A stretch of DNA of 64,000 nucleotides from Oxalicibacterium solurbis (GTDB taxonomy: Bacteria; Pseudomonadota; Gammaproteobacteria; Burkholderiales; Burkholderiaceae_D), in the NCBI RefSeq assembly GCF_014635845.1, contig NZ_BMDP01000001.1, positions 682,001 to 746,000 on the forward strand. The letters run 5' to 3'. This document shows, in pieces, positions 13,481 to 23,507 of the stretch. Made by a program: the position numbers and the translations under genes. Positions within the stretch are counted from its first letter, which is position 1; each line of letters opens with the position of its first letter. The notes under the pieces were generated by a model that was not told where the DNA came from, ran no database searches, and worked only from the letters and a program-made list of their open reading frames with translations.

Positions 13481-14509
13481 TCAGGCCGGCCACAGCGGCG
13501 GTTCGTCCATCAGCGCGATCTGCTCGCGCATTTCCAGCACGCGATCCTGCCAGTAACGCTGTGTGTTGAACCATGGGAAGGCAACCGGAAACGCCGGATC
13601 GTCCCAGCGCCGCGCCAGCCATGCCGAATAATGCAGCAGCCGCAGCGTGCGCAGCGCTTCGACCAGGTACAGTTCGCGTGCATCGAATTCGACGAAATCC
13701 TCGTAGCCGGCCAGCAGATCGGTCAGTTGAAGCCGCTGTTCGCTGCGTTCGCCCGACAGCAGCATCCACAGATCCTGGATCGCCGGCCCGCTGCGGCTGT
13801 CGTCGAAATCGACGAAGTGCGGCCCGGCATCCGTCCACAGCACATTGCCGACATGGCAGTCGCCATGCAACCGCAACAGCTTCACGTCACCGGCGCGCTC
13901 GTAGCAGCGGCGCACGCCTTCCAGCGCCTGCGCCGTCACGCTCTGCCACGCCTCACGCAGATCCGCAGGAATGCAATCGTGGGCCAGCAACCAGTCGCGC
14001 GGTTCCTCGCCGAAGCTCGCGATATCGAGCGTGGGTCGCTCTGCAAACGGCTTCGTCATGCCGACCGCATGGATACGGCCGATGAAGCGGCCCAGCCATT
14101 CGCGCGTGGCAGCATCGTCCAGTTCAGGCGCGCGGCCGCCGCGACGTTTGAAGACGGCAAAACGGTAACCGGCAAAAGTGTGCAGGCTGCTGCCGGCAAT
14201 CTGCATCGCCGGCACTGCGGGAATTTCGGCGGCGGCCAGTTCATCGACAAACGCATGCTCTTCGCGAATCGCCGCATCGCTCCAGCGTTGGGGCCGATAG
14301 AATTTGACAACCAGCGGCGGGCCATCCTCGATGCCGACCTGATAGACGCGGTTTTCGTAGCTGTTCAACGCCAGCAGGCGACCGTCGCTGTACAGGTCGA
14401 CGCTTTCCAGCGCGTCGAGCACGCAGTCCGGCGTCAGCGCGGCAAAGGAAAAGGCCGGGGAAATACCTTGGGTGTCGTCTCGGGACGGGATGTCGGAATC
14501 GTCGTTCAT
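13481..14509 (-). CDS. srkA: Stress response kinase A (SrkA/YihE/RdoA)
   Basis: A 342-residue protein kinase of the APH/choline-kinase fold. Visible features: the start of the N-lobe (ENRVYQVG, then the ATP-anchoring VVKFYRP), Brenner-type catalytic loop [12 protein letters not shown], and metal-binding FVDFDDS. SrkA counters stress-induced cell death, probably by phosphorylating protein substrates in the Cpx/oxidative stress context (family knowledge from E. coli). The Met at 14509 matches the SrkA N-terminus; the frame stays open upstream to 14725 but without homology. It is divergent from the yecA-like gene with about 95 bases between. In E. coli the gene precedes dsbA; here it does not. 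Confidence 0.88.
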   Translation of the reverse strand: MNDDSDIPSRDDTQGISPAFSFAALTPDCVLDALESVDLYSDGRLLALNSYENRVYQVGIEDGPPLVVKFYRPQRWSDAAIREEHAFVDELAAAEIPAVPAMQIAGSSLHTFAGYRFAVFKRRGGRAPELDDAATREWLGRFIGRIHAVGMTKPFAERPTLDIASFGEEPRDWLLAHDCIPADLREAWQSVTAQALEGVRRCYERAGDVKLLRLHGDCHVGNVLWTDAGPHFVDFDDSRSGPAIQDLWMLLSGERSEQRLQLTDLLAGYEDFVEFDARELYLVEALRTLRLLHYSAWLARRWDDPAFPVAFPWFNTQRYWQDRVLEMREQIALMDEPPLWPA

Positions 14510-14604
14510 GGAGCAGCATTGTACGGCTGTGTGGTTGCGTCCATCCCTGGCGCATGCTGCTACACTGTCGCCCTTCCCTCTTCCCCTCTGCCAGACAAAT
14601 CGCC

Positions 14605-15303
14605 ATGCATCTCGACCAACCTCTTTCCGACAAAGAATTCGACGAGCTCGACAAGTTCCTGCTTTCCGACCGCACCGCCGACGACTGCATGACGATGGAT
14701 GCGCTGCACGGCTATCTGACCGCACTGGCGATCGGCCCGGAAGAAGTGCCGCTACTCGAATGGCTACCGCAGATCTGGGGCACCGACGAGAAAGCCGCGC
14801 CCAGGTTCAAGACGGAAAAGGAATACGAGCGCATCATCGGCCTGATCGCGCGCTTCATGAACGAGATCGCGATCACGCTGGAAGTCGCACCGAAGGAATA
14901 CGAACCGCTGTTCTGCGAACACGAATGGGAAGGCAAACCCGTCATCGACGGCGAAGCCTGGGCCTGGGGGTTTACCGAAGGCATGAATCTGCGTGCCGAT
15001 GCTTGGCAACCGATCCACGAATCGGAAGTCGCACCGCTGTTGCGACCGTTCTATCTGCTCGGCGCCGAGGAAATCGAGGAAGAGGAATTGACGCTGGTCG
15101 ATACGCCACTGAAAACCCATAAGTTGGCAATCGAGATGGAAGCAGCGATTCCGGCGATCCACAGGTTCTGGCTGCCGCTGCGCAAATCGTCGGTAAAGAC
15201 AGTACAGCGCGAAGAGCCGAAGACCGGCCGCAACGATCCTTGCCCGTGCGGCAGCGGCAAGAAATACAAGAAATGCTGCGGGGCCGATGGCAGCGAGGAA
15301 TGA
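14605..15303 (+). CDS. UPF0149/YecA family protein with C-terminal SEC-C zinc motif
   Basis: A 232-residue protein with the YgfB/YecA helical domain (about 5-190: [24 protein letters not shown]) followed by a C-terminal SEC-C motif ([19 protein letters not shown], about 210-228) that binds one zinc through three Cys plus Cys/His. The same tail in SecA and AscA contacts SecB or ribosomes, so a chaperone or translocation-linked role is possible but unproven. The ATG at 14605 begins the conserved region. A strong bidirectional terminator lies downstream, shared with orn. Confidence 0.88.
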   Translation: MHLDQPLSDKEFDELDKFLLSDRTADDCMTMDALHGYLTALAIGPEEVPLLEWLPQIWGTDEKAAPRFKTEKEYERIIGLIARFMNEIAITLEVAPKEYEPLFCEHEWEGKPVIDGEAWAWGFTEGMNLRADAWQPIHESEVAPLLRPFYLLGAEEIEEEELTLVDTPLKTHKLAIEMEAAIPAIHRFWLPLRKSSVKTVQREEPKTGRNDPCPCGSGKKYKKCCGADGSEE

Positions 15304-15371
15304 GCCGTCGGATACGTACTATGGCAATTTAAATCAGTCACTTATCAATCACTTCATTCCACAGCAGCAAT

Positions 15372-15401
15372 AAAAAAGGCGTTCCATCGAACGCCTTTTT
15401 T
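15372..15401. terminator. Bidirectional intrinsic terminator between yecA-like gene and orn
   Basis: AAAAAAGGCGTTC, loop CATC, GAACGCCTTTTTT: a perfect 13-bp stem with A- and T-tracts on either side, serving both convergent genes. Confidence 0.92.
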
Positions 15402-15419
15402 ATTTGCCATGCTTTTTCA

Positions 15420-16010
15420 TCATTCCTTGATGAAGTGCTCACGGTAGTAACGCAATTCCTCGATCGATTCCAGAATATCGGCCAGCGCCGTGTGCTTCTG
15501 GTGCTTCTTGAAACCGTTGACCAGATCCGGCTTCCAGCGGCGGCACAGTTCCTTCAGCGTCGAGACGTCCAGGTTGCGGTAATGGAAGAAGGTTTCCAGC
15601 TTCGGCATGCCACGCGCCATGAAGCGGCGGTCCTGGCAGATCGTGTTGCCGCACATCGGCGACTTGCCGGCCGGAACATACTGTTTCAGGAATTCGATCA
15701 GAACGGTTTCGGCTTCGGCTTCGGTGACGGTCGACGCCTTGACGCGGTCGATCAGGCCGGAACGGCCGTGCGTGCCCTTGTTCCAGGCGTCCATGCCGTC
15801 GAGAATTTCGTCCGACTGGTGGATCGCCAGCACCGGGCCTTCACCCAGAATGTTCAATTGGGAATCGGTCACGACGACGGCGACCTCGATGATGCGGTCC
15901 TTGTCCGGGTCCAGACCGGTCATTTCCATGTCGACCCAGATCAGATTGAATTCGTTCGGACGCGCCGGAGCGGTGGAAGCCTGAGGCGTTTGTTCGATAG
16001 CTTGTGACAT
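15420..16010 (-). CDS. orn: Oligoribonuclease
   Basis: A 196-residue DEDDh 3'-5' exoribonuclease that degrades 2-5-nt RNAs and pGpG to mononucleotides, the last step of mRNA decay and of cyclic-di-GMP breakdown. The ExoI motif is [10 protein letters not shown], ExoII lies in [13 protein letters not shown], and ExoIII is in [17 protein letters not shown] (His and Asp). A short Ala/Pro-rich N-terminal extension (residues 1-18) precedes the conserved [15 protein letters not shown] precedes the ATG. It is divergent from the M48 protease gene with 49 bases between. Confidence 0.97.
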   Translation of the reverse strand: MSQAIEQTPQASTAPARPNEFNLIWVDMEMTGLDPDKDRIIEVAVVVTDSQLNILGEGPVLAIHQSDEILDGMDAWNKGTHGRSGLIDRVKASTVTEAEAETVLIEFLKQYVPAGKSPMCGNTICQDRRFMARGMPKLETFFHYRNLDVSTLKELCRRWKPDLVNGFKKHQKHTALADILESIEELRYYREHFIKE

Positions 16011-16059
16011 AATTGTTTCCCTTATACAGCGCAGTCCGCCATTTTCTCACAGGAAAAGC

Positions 16060-17325
16060 ATGTCATCACACGCGTTTACCGTTTTGTTCGTCGGCTTTCT
16101 GGTCGTCTCCCTGCTCGTGCGCTTCTGGCTCGCATCGCGCCACATCCGCCATATCCTCGCGCACGCAAACGCGGTACCGGAGCAATTCGCCGGCAGCATC
16201 CCGCTGGACGCACACCGTCGCGCCGCCGCCTATACGATCGCGAAGACCAAGTTCACGCTGTTCATCCACCTGCTGAACGCCGCCGTGCTGATCGGCTTCA
16301 CGCTACTGGGCGGCCTGCAATGGCTGTCTGCACATGCATTCGATATTTTCGGCCCTGGCTACCGCTATCAACTGGCGTTGGTGCTGGCTTTCGCACTGAT
16401 CTCGGGCTTGATCGAATTGCCATTCGACTATTTCCGCCAGTTCGTGCTGGAAGCGCGCTTCGGTTTCAACCGCATGACGCCGGCGCTGTTCGTCAGCGAT
16501 ACGCTCAAGAGTTCGGTGATTTCGCTGGCCATCGGCCTCGGCCTGGTGTGGATCGTCTTGATCCTGATGGACAAGTCGGGTGGCTTCTGGTGGCTGTACG
16601 CATGGATCGTCTGGTGTGCCTTCCAGCTGATGATGCTGGTCATCGGCCCGCTGTTCATCGCACCGCTGTTCAACAAGTTCAAGCCGCTGGAAGACGAAAG
16701 CCTGAAGACGCGCATCGAGAACCTGATGGCGCGTATCGGCTTTTCGGCAAGCGGCCTGTTCGTGATGGACGGCTCGCGCCGCAGCGCGCACGGCAACGCC
16801 TACTTCTCCGGTTTCGGCGCGGCCAAGCGCATCGTGTTCTTCGATACGCTGCTGGAACGCCTGGCACCGAACGAAATCGAGGCGGTGCTGGCACACGAAC
16901 TCGGCCACTTCAAGCTGAAGCACATCGCCAAGCGCATCGCGCTGATGTTTGCCGCCTCGCTCGTCTTCCTCGCCCTGCTCGGCTATCTGAAGACGCAGGC
17001 CTGGTTCTATACCGGCCTTGGCGTGGAGCCGCTGCTGATCGGCGGCAGCAACAACGATGCGATGGCGTTGATCCTGTTCGCGCTGGTGCTGCCGGTATTT
17101 TCCTTCCTGCTGTCGCCGCTGACCTCGCTCGGCTCGCGCAAGCATGAATTCGAGGCCGATGCCTTCGCCGCGCAATACACGAATTCGCAGGATCTGGTGT
17201 CGGCGCTAGTCAAGCTGTACGAAGACAATGCGTCGACGCTAACGCCCGACCCGCTACACTCGGCCTTCTACGATTCGCATCCGCCGGCCACCGTGCGCAT
17301 CAACCGCCTGCTGGCCGCCGGCTGA
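16060..17325 (+). CDS. M48 family membrane metalloprotease (Ste24/CAAX-protease-like)
   Basis: A 421-residue integral-membrane zinc protease with an M48 N-terminal domain and several transmembrane helices (about residues 2-22, 65-90, 105-125, 150-170, 185-210, then two around 290-350). The zinc motif HELGH is at 279-283 and the third ligand lies in the conserved FEADAFA segment. It resembles eukaryotic Ste24 and bacterial homologs proposed in membrane protein quality control; the true substrate is unknown. It is the first of a close plus-strand cluster: phhB starts 6 bases after its stop. Confidence 0.92.
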   Translation: MSSHAFTVLFVGFLVVSLLVRFWLASRHIRHILAHANAVPEQFAGSIPLDAHRRAAAYTIAKTKFTLFIHLLNAAVLIGFTLLGGLQWLSAHAFDIFGPGYRYQLALVLAFALISGLIELPFDYFRQFVLEARFGFNRMTPALFVSDTLKSSVISLAIGLGLVWIVLILMDKSGGFWWLYAWIVWCAFQLMMLVIGPLFIAPLFNKFKPLEDESLKTRIENLMARIGFSASGLFVMDGSRRSAHGNAYFSGFGAAKRIVFFDTLLERLAPNEIEAVLAHELGHFKLKHIAKRIALMFAASLVFLALLGYLKTQAWFYTGLGVEPLLIGGSNNDAMALILFALVLPVFSFLLSPLTSLGSRKHEFEADAFAAQYTNSQDLVSALVKLYEDNASTLTPDPLHSAFYDSHPPATVRINRLLAAG

Positions 17326-17330
17326 AGTCC

Positions 17331-17666
17331 ATGAATGCCGCCGATCTGCAAAATGGACAATGCGTGCCGCAGTACGGCGCATTGTCCGCTGCAGAACGTG
17401 CGCAATTGCTGGTAGCGACACCCGCGTGGCGTATCGAGGATGAACGCCTGGTACGCGAATTCCGTTTCGACAACTACTACGCGACGATGGCTTTCGTGAA
17501 TGCCGTCGCTTGGATTGCGCACCAGCAGGATCATCATCCGGAACTGACGGTCGGCTACAATCGCTGCACCGTCCGCTACGACACGCACACCGCCAAAGGC
17601 ATTTCCCTCAACGACTTCATCTGCGCCGCCAAGATCGATGCCCTCACCGCGCAACCGCAAGCCTGA
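17331..17666 (+). CDS. phhB: Pterin-4a-carbinolamine dehydratase
   Basis: A 111-residue protein of the PCD/DCoH fold that dehydrates 4a-hydroxytetrahydrobiopterin-type cofactor during phenylalanine hydroxylase turnover. The signature QQDHHPEL and the WxI-N-terminal segment ([15 protein letters not shown]) are present. No phenylalanine hydroxylase gene is adjacent. The gene lies 6 bases after the M48 protease and its 3' end overlaps rsgA by 29 bases in another frame, so it is embedded in one transcript. Confidence 0.92.
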   Translation: MNAADLQNGQCVPQYGALSAAERAQLLVATPAWRIEDERLVREFRFDNYYATMAFVNAVAWIAHQQDHHPELTVGYNRCTVRYDTHTAKGISLNDFICAAKIDALTAQPQA

Positions 17667-18567
17667 CAATCAAGAATCGCACGACAGCGTCGGCATCGTC
17701 ATCGCGGCGCATGGCCGCCATTACGTGGCCGAAGTCGATGGCGAGAAACTGCAATGCGTCACGCGCGGCAAGAAGAGCGACGTCGCCGTCGGCGATCACG
17801 TCGCGCTGAAACGCACATCGAACGATCAGGCCGTCATCGAAGCGATCAACGAACGGGCGACACTGCTGTATCGCTCGGATCAGTACAAGTCCAAGCTGCT
17901 GGCATCCAACGTCACACAGCTTTTCATCGTCGTCGCCACCGAACCCGGCTTTTCCGACGACCTCGTTTCGCGCGCACTGGTTGCCGCCGAAGCCGCCGGC
18001 ATCGAGGCGCACCTGATCCTGAACAAGACCGACGTAACGGAAGCGCTGGACAAGGCGCGGCAGCGCGTCGACTTTTACGGCGATCTCGGTTATCCGGTGC
18101 ACGCCATTTCAGCGCGCGCCGAGCCGGATGCCATGTGCGCCTTGCTGATGCCGCTGATGCAAGGCAAATCGACGATCCTGATCGGCCAGTCCGGTATGGG
18201 GAAGTCGTCGATCATCAATCTGATCGTGCCGGATGCGGACGCCGCTGTGCGCGAGATTTCCGCCGCACTCGATACCGGCAAGCACACGACGACCTTCACG
18301 CGCCTCTACACGATCGATGCCGACACCACCGTCATCGATTCGCCGGGATTCCAGGAATTCGGCCTCTACCATCTGACCGAAGGCATGCTGGAACGCGCCT
18401 TTCCCGAATTCCGCCCGCATCTAGGACATTGCAAATTTTATAACTGCCATCATGTCAACGAACCGGACTGCGCGATCCGCACGGCGGTCGAACATGGCGA
18501 GATCAGCGCCATGCGGCATGAGCTGTATCTGCAATTGCTGCATGAATCGTCGCAGAAATTGTACTGA
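17638..18567 (+). CDS. rsgA: Ribosome small subunit-dependent GTPase A
   Basis: A 309-residue circularly permuted GTPase that matures the 30S subunit. Domains: OB-fold (about 15-80), permuted GTPase with G4 NKTD (about 129) before G1 GQSGMGKSS (about 183-191) and G3-like DSPGFQEF, and a C-terminal zinc module starting at Cys265 (CKFYNCHH...C). The ATG lies inside the 3' end of phhB with 29 bases of overlap, giving translational coupling; alternative internal starts would cut into the OB-fold. Confidence 0.95.
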   Translation: MPSPRNRKPDNQESHDSVGIVIAAHGRHYVAEVDGEKLQCVTRGKKSDVAVGDHVALKRTSNDQAVIEAINERATLLYRSDQYKSKLLASNVTQLFIVVATEPGFSDDLVSRALVAAEAAGIEAHLILNKTDVTEALDKARQRVDFYGDLGYPVHAISARAEPDAMCALLMPLMQGKSTILIGQSGMGKSSIINLIVPDADAAVREISAALDTGKHTTTFTRLYTIDADTTVIDSPGFQEFGLYHLTEGMLERAFPEFRPHLGHCKFYNCHHVNEPDCAIRTAVEHGEISAMRHELYLQLLHESSQKLY

Positions 18568-18783
18568 CGACCGTCGCAGGCTTCTGCCTTACATATTTTC
18601 CCGTCACTTCACCCGCGCCCACCCAAAAACGGGCAATGCCGATAGCGAACCTCGCCTGCCGCCCTTCGGTTCCTCCCCACAAGCAACGGAAATCGGCCAT
18701 GAATCGACCGTGCATCTGCCCCGGATCGCCTCCGGTATCGGCCTTTCTCCCGGTCCGGCGTAGTTTTTGGGGGTAAATTCCCT

Positions 18784-18789
18784 TATAAT
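18784..18789 (+). promoter_or_regulatory. Candidate -10 element for argF
   Basis: A consensus TATAAT ends about 54 bases before the argF ATG. The spacing region upstream (TAGTTT at 18761) is a poor -35. A start near 18796 would give a leader consisting almost entirely of the hairpin at 18808-18838. The box is seen; its use is inferred. Confidence 0.5.
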
Positions 18790-18807
18790 TGAAGAAGTTA
18801 GAACAAT

Positions 18808-18838
18808 CGGCGGCAGGCGCCAACCTCGCCGCCGTTTT
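18808..18838 (+). promoter_or_regulatory. GC-rich hairpin with short T-run directly before argF start
   Basis: CGGCGGC (18808-18814) pairs with GCCGCCG (18828-18834), followed by TTTT, ending five bases before the argF ATG. No Shine-Dalgarno is visible between hairpin and start. It could be an attenuator-like terminator or a structure controlling initiation. Confidence 0.5.
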
Positions 18839-18842
18839 CATT

Positions 18843-19757
18843 ATGGCAATCAAACATTTTCTGCAGTTTTCGGATCTGAAGCTGGACGAGTTCGAATATT
18901 TGATCGAACGCACGCGCCTCATCAAACGAAAATTCAAGAACTATGAGCCGCACCACACGCTGGCCGATCGCACGCTGGTGATGGTGTTCGAAAAGAATTC
19001 CACGCGCACCCGCCTGTCGTTCGAGGCCGGCATGCATCAGATGGGCGGCGCCGCCATCTATCTGAACACGCGCGACAGCCAGCTCGGCCGCGGCGAACCG
19101 GTGGAAGACGCAGCGCAAGTCATGTCCCGCATGTGCGACGTCATCATGATCCGTACCTTCGGCCAGGACATCATCGACCGCTTCGCCGCCAATTCGCGCG
19201 TGCCGGTCATCAACGGCCTGACCAACGAACATCATCCCTGCCAGGTACTGGCCGATGTCTTCACCTACATCGAGCAGCGCGGTTCGATCAAGGGCAAGAC
19301 CGTGGCCTGGGTCGGCGACGCCAACAACATGCTGTACTCGTGGCTGCAGGCGGCCGAAGTATTCGACTTTCACGTCAAGGTGTCCACGCCGCGCGGCTAC
19401 GACATCGATCCGTCACTGGTCGCACCGGGCAACACGCACTACACCGTGCATGCGACGCCGACCGAAGCCTGCACCGATGCCGACCTGGTTACGACCGACG
19501 TCTGGACCAGCATGGGCTTCGAGGAAGAAAACGCCGCGCGCCTGCAAGCCTTCGACGGCTGGATCGTCGATGAAGCCAAGATGCAGCGCGCCAAACCGGA
19601 TGCCCTGTTCATGCACTGCCTGCCCGCCCATCGCGGCGAGGAAGTCGCCGCCGAAGTGATCGACGGTCCACAGTCGGTGGTGTGGGACGAAGCTGAAAAC
19701 CGGCTGCACGTACAAAAGGCATTGCTCGAATATCTGGTGCTCGGCAAGCTCGACTGA
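18843..19757 (+). CDS. argF: Ornithine carbamoyltransferase
   Basis: A 304-residue enzyme that makes citrulline from ornithine and carbamoyl phosphate in arginine biosynthesis. The carbamoyl phosphate motif FEKNSTRTRLSFE, the LTNEHHPCQ motif and the ornithine-binding MHCLPAHRGEE are intact. The start MAIKHFLQF matches family N-termini; a TTG start 54 bases upstream is open but unsupported. It is followed 72 bases later by argG, the next pathway step, so the two probably form an arg operon. Confidence 0.97.
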   Translation: MAIKHFLQFSDLKLDEFEYLIERTRLIKRKFKNYEPHHTLADRTLVMVFEKNSTRTRLSFEAGMHQMGGAAIYLNTRDSQLGRGEPVEDAAQVMSRMCDVIMIRTFGQDIIDRFAANSRVPVINGLTNEHHPCQVLADVFTYIEQRGSIKGKTVAWVGDANNMLYSWLQAAEVFDFHVKVSTPRGYDIDPSLVAPGNTHYTVHATPTEACTDADLVTTDVWTSMGFEEENAARLQAFDGWIVDEAKMQRAKPDALFMHCLPAHRGEEVAAEVIDGPQSVVWDEAENRLHVQKALLEYLVLGKLD

Positions 19758-21173
<1,416 letters not shown>

Positions 21174-21201
21174 TTCATCCATTACTCATTACGAAGAAAT
21201 C

Positions 21202-21516
21202 ATGACCACTCAATTCGACAACGTCTCCGTCATCAAACAGGCCAACGTCTACTTCGACGGCAAATGCGTCTCACACACGGTACTGTTCCCGGACGGCAGC
21301 AAGAAAACCATCGGCGTGATCTTTCCGTCGACGCTGAAGTTCAATACCGGCGCCGCCGAGATCATGGAACTGAACGCCGGCAAATGCCGCATCAAACTGG
21401 CCGGCGCATCCGACTGGCAAACCTACGAAGGCGGCCAGAAATTCGACGTGCCGGCCAACTCCAGCTTCGATATCGAAACGATCGAAATGCTGGACTACGT
21501 CTGCTACTACCTGTAA
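21202..21516 (+). CDS. ppnP: Pyrimidine/purine nucleoside phosphorylase PpnP (DUF1255)
   Basis: A 104-residue single cupin-fold protein (YaiE family) that phosphorolyses a broad set of nucleosides. Conserved segments [32 protein letters not shown] and the C-terminal YVCYYL match the family along the full length. It follows argG by 28 bases. No functional link with arginine synthesis is known; it may simply ride on the same transcript. Confidence 0.93.
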   Translation: MTTQFDNVSVIKQANVYFDGKCVSHTVLFPDGSKKTIGVIFPSTLKFNTGAAEIMELNAGKCRIKLAGASDWQTYEGGQKFDVPANSSFDIETIEMLDYVCYYL

Positions 21517-21537
21517 CGCGTACCGTACCGCGAACCG

Positions 21538-21564
21538 AAAAGCCCGGTATAGCCGGGCTTTTTT
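21538..21564 (+). terminator. Intrinsic terminator after ppnP
   Basis: AAAAGCCCGG, short loop, CCGGGCTTTTTT. The stem core is the same as that of the terminator at 24834-24865. Confidence 0.9.
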
Positions 21565-21818
21565 CACGAACGGCAGGACATTTGGCAGGACTTTCTTTCA
21601 TCGACTGTTTCTGCGCCGTATAGGCTAATGCAATGCATGTCGCGCCACGGCCGCAACAGGAAACCAACAGAAAGCCGTCAGAAATTCCAGGCAGCCCTAC
21701 CGCCTATAATGAACGCTGTTGAAGGCCGGATATTGCCGGCCCGTCCAAAGTTGATTTACCCAGCACGCTTCTGCCCGCTCACGGCAGTCGCCGTCTCTTC
21801 TTCCCGGGAAGGAAAAGC
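21565..21818. other. Intergenic spacer before hydantoinase-like gene
   Basis: The gene-free stretch runs from 21517 and includes the ppnP terminator. The remainder shows no convincing ORF or RNA gene. A TATAAT at 21705-21710, about 108 bases before the next ATG, is a candidate -10 without a good -35. The GGGAAGGAAAAG just before 21819 is the Shine-Dalgarno of the next gene. Confidence 0.5.
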
Positions 21819-23495
21819 ATGATCCTTGGCATTGATGTGGGAGGCACGCATACCGATTCGGTATTGATGCAGGACCGCAAAATCATCCGCAAATCCAAAG
21901 TATTGACCGACAAGAACGACATTCTCGGCTGCGTGATGCGCGCAACCCAGGCCGTTGTGACGCCGGACGATATCAGGAAGCTGAAGCGCATCGTGCTCAG
22001 CACCACGATTTCCACCAATGCGGTTGCGCAGAACCAGCTCGAACCGGTCGGCCTGATCGTGATGAACGGCCCCGGCGTATCGCCCAGGGATCTGCCACTG
22101 TTCGATCAGGCACATTTCATCGCCGGCTACATGAACCACCGCGGCATCGAAGCGGAAGCGATTGACGAAGAGGAACTGGCAGCATTGAAGCAGCAGTTCG
22201 GCAACGACAAGATCGACAATCTCGCCATCATCGGCAAATTCTCCACGCGCAATCCCGTGCACGAGCAGGAAGTAAGCGCCTTCTTCGCCGATCAGGCCAC
22301 GCATGTGTCACTCGGCCATCACCAGTCGGGCGTGCTGAATTTCCCGCGTCGCATCGCCACCACTTATTTGAACTCCGCGATCTGGCGTTTGCACAGCCGC
22401 ATGATCGCTCAGCTGGAAAGCTATCTGCACGAACTCGGCGCCGATGTACCGTTGTTCATCCTGAAGGCCGACGGTGGAACCATCGGCGTCAAACAGTCAC
22501 GCCTGTTCCCGGTGCAGACCATCCTGTCCGGGCCGGCCGCCACCATCATGGGCGTGCTGCCCTTCGTTTCGAAGAACGGCGATTCGGTCTCGATCGACAT
22601 CGGCGGCACCACCACCGACATCGCACTGTTCGCCGACGGCGCGCCGCTGCTGGAACCGAAAGGCGTGGAGATTGAAGGCCACAAGACGCTGATCCGCGGC
22701 CTGCTCACGCATTCGATGGCGCTCGGCGGCGACAGCCACGTGCAGGTCGTCGATGGAAAATTGCAGGTCGGCCCGGAACGCAAAGGCGCGGCAATGGCTT
22801 TCGACGGCCCGGTACCGACGCCGACCGATGCGCTGATCGTGCTGGGACGTGCCAGCATCGGCGACAAGGCCAAGGCCTTGCGCGCGATGGAAGGCCTGGC
22901 AGCAGAACTGAAGCAGACGCCACAACAGGTCGCACAGGCTGTCATCGATACCATGTGCGCCAGCATTGCCGCCAAAGTTCAGCAGATGATTGCCGAGGTC
23001 AACAGCAAGCCGGTCTACACGATCCACGAACTGCTCGAAGGCAAGACGCTGAATCCTCAGCAATTGATCGCCGTCGGCGGACCGGCGCCCTATGTGGCAG
23101 ACCAGATCGGCGAATTGCTGGTGATGCCGGCCGTCGTGCCGGAGAACTCGGACGTCATCAATGCCACCGGTGCAGCAACCGCTCGTACTACAGTGGAACT
23201 GAACATCCTGGCCGACACCGAATCGCAGGAACTGACCTTCGCCGAAGACGGCAAGAAGGTGCGGATTTCCTCGCGCACCACGGTCGACGACGTGGTGGAC
23301 ATCGGCCGCGAACGGCTGATCGAAATCGCGAGGGCCGCAGGCGCGCAGGACGAAGATGTGGAAGTCGAAGTCGCGGACTGCCAGTCGTTCAACGTGATCC
23401 ACGGTTATTCGACCACCGGCAAGAACATCCGTGTCCGGCTGCAGATCAAGCCCGGACTGATCAAGCACGAACCCAGCAACACCGCACAAGTTTGA
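21819..23495 (+). CDS. Hydantoinase/oxoprolinase family protein, short form
   Basis: A 558-residue ASKHA-fold protein with hydantoinase A N-terminal (GIDVGGTHTDSVLM at 4-17) and hydantoinase A domains (SIDIGGTTTDIALF near 260, both phosphate loops intact). HyuA and oxoprolinase A chains are usually near 690 residues or longer; the C-terminal lobe typical of acetone-carboxylase-like members is lacking. No hyuB-type partner follows. Instead the stop is 12 bases before a histone-deacetylase-fold gene, so the pair probably acts on one amide or imide substrate, ATP-dependent ring opening followed by deacylation being one possibility (inference). Confidence 0.88.
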   Translation: MILGIDVGGTHTDSVLMQDRKIIRKSKVLTDKNDILGCVMRATQAVVTPDDIRKLKRIVLSTTISTNAVAQNQLEPVGLIVMNGPGVSPRDLPLFDQAHFIAGYMNHRGIEAEAIDEEELAALKQQFGNDKIDNLAIIGKFSTRNPVHEQEVSAFFADQATHVSLGHHQSGVLNFPRRIATTYLNSAIWRLHSRMIAQLESYLHELGADVPLFILKADGGTIGVKQSRLFPVQTILSGPAATIMGVLPFVSKNGDSVSIDIGGTTTDIALFADGAPLLEPKGVEIEGHKTLIRGLLTHSMALGGDSHVQVVDGKLQVGPERKGAAMAFDGPVPTPTDALIVLGRASIGDKAKALRAMEGLAAELKQTPQQVAQAVIDTMCASIAAKVQQMIAEVNSKPVYTIHELLEGKTLNPQQLIAVGGPAPYVADQIGELLVMPAVVPENSDVINATGAATARTTVELNILADTESQELTFAEDGKKVRISSRTTVDDVVDIGRERLIEIARAAGAQDEDVEVEVADCQSFNVIHGYSTTGKNIRVRLQIKPGLIKHEPSNTAQV

Positions 23496-23507
23496 GAGAG
23501 GCCCATC

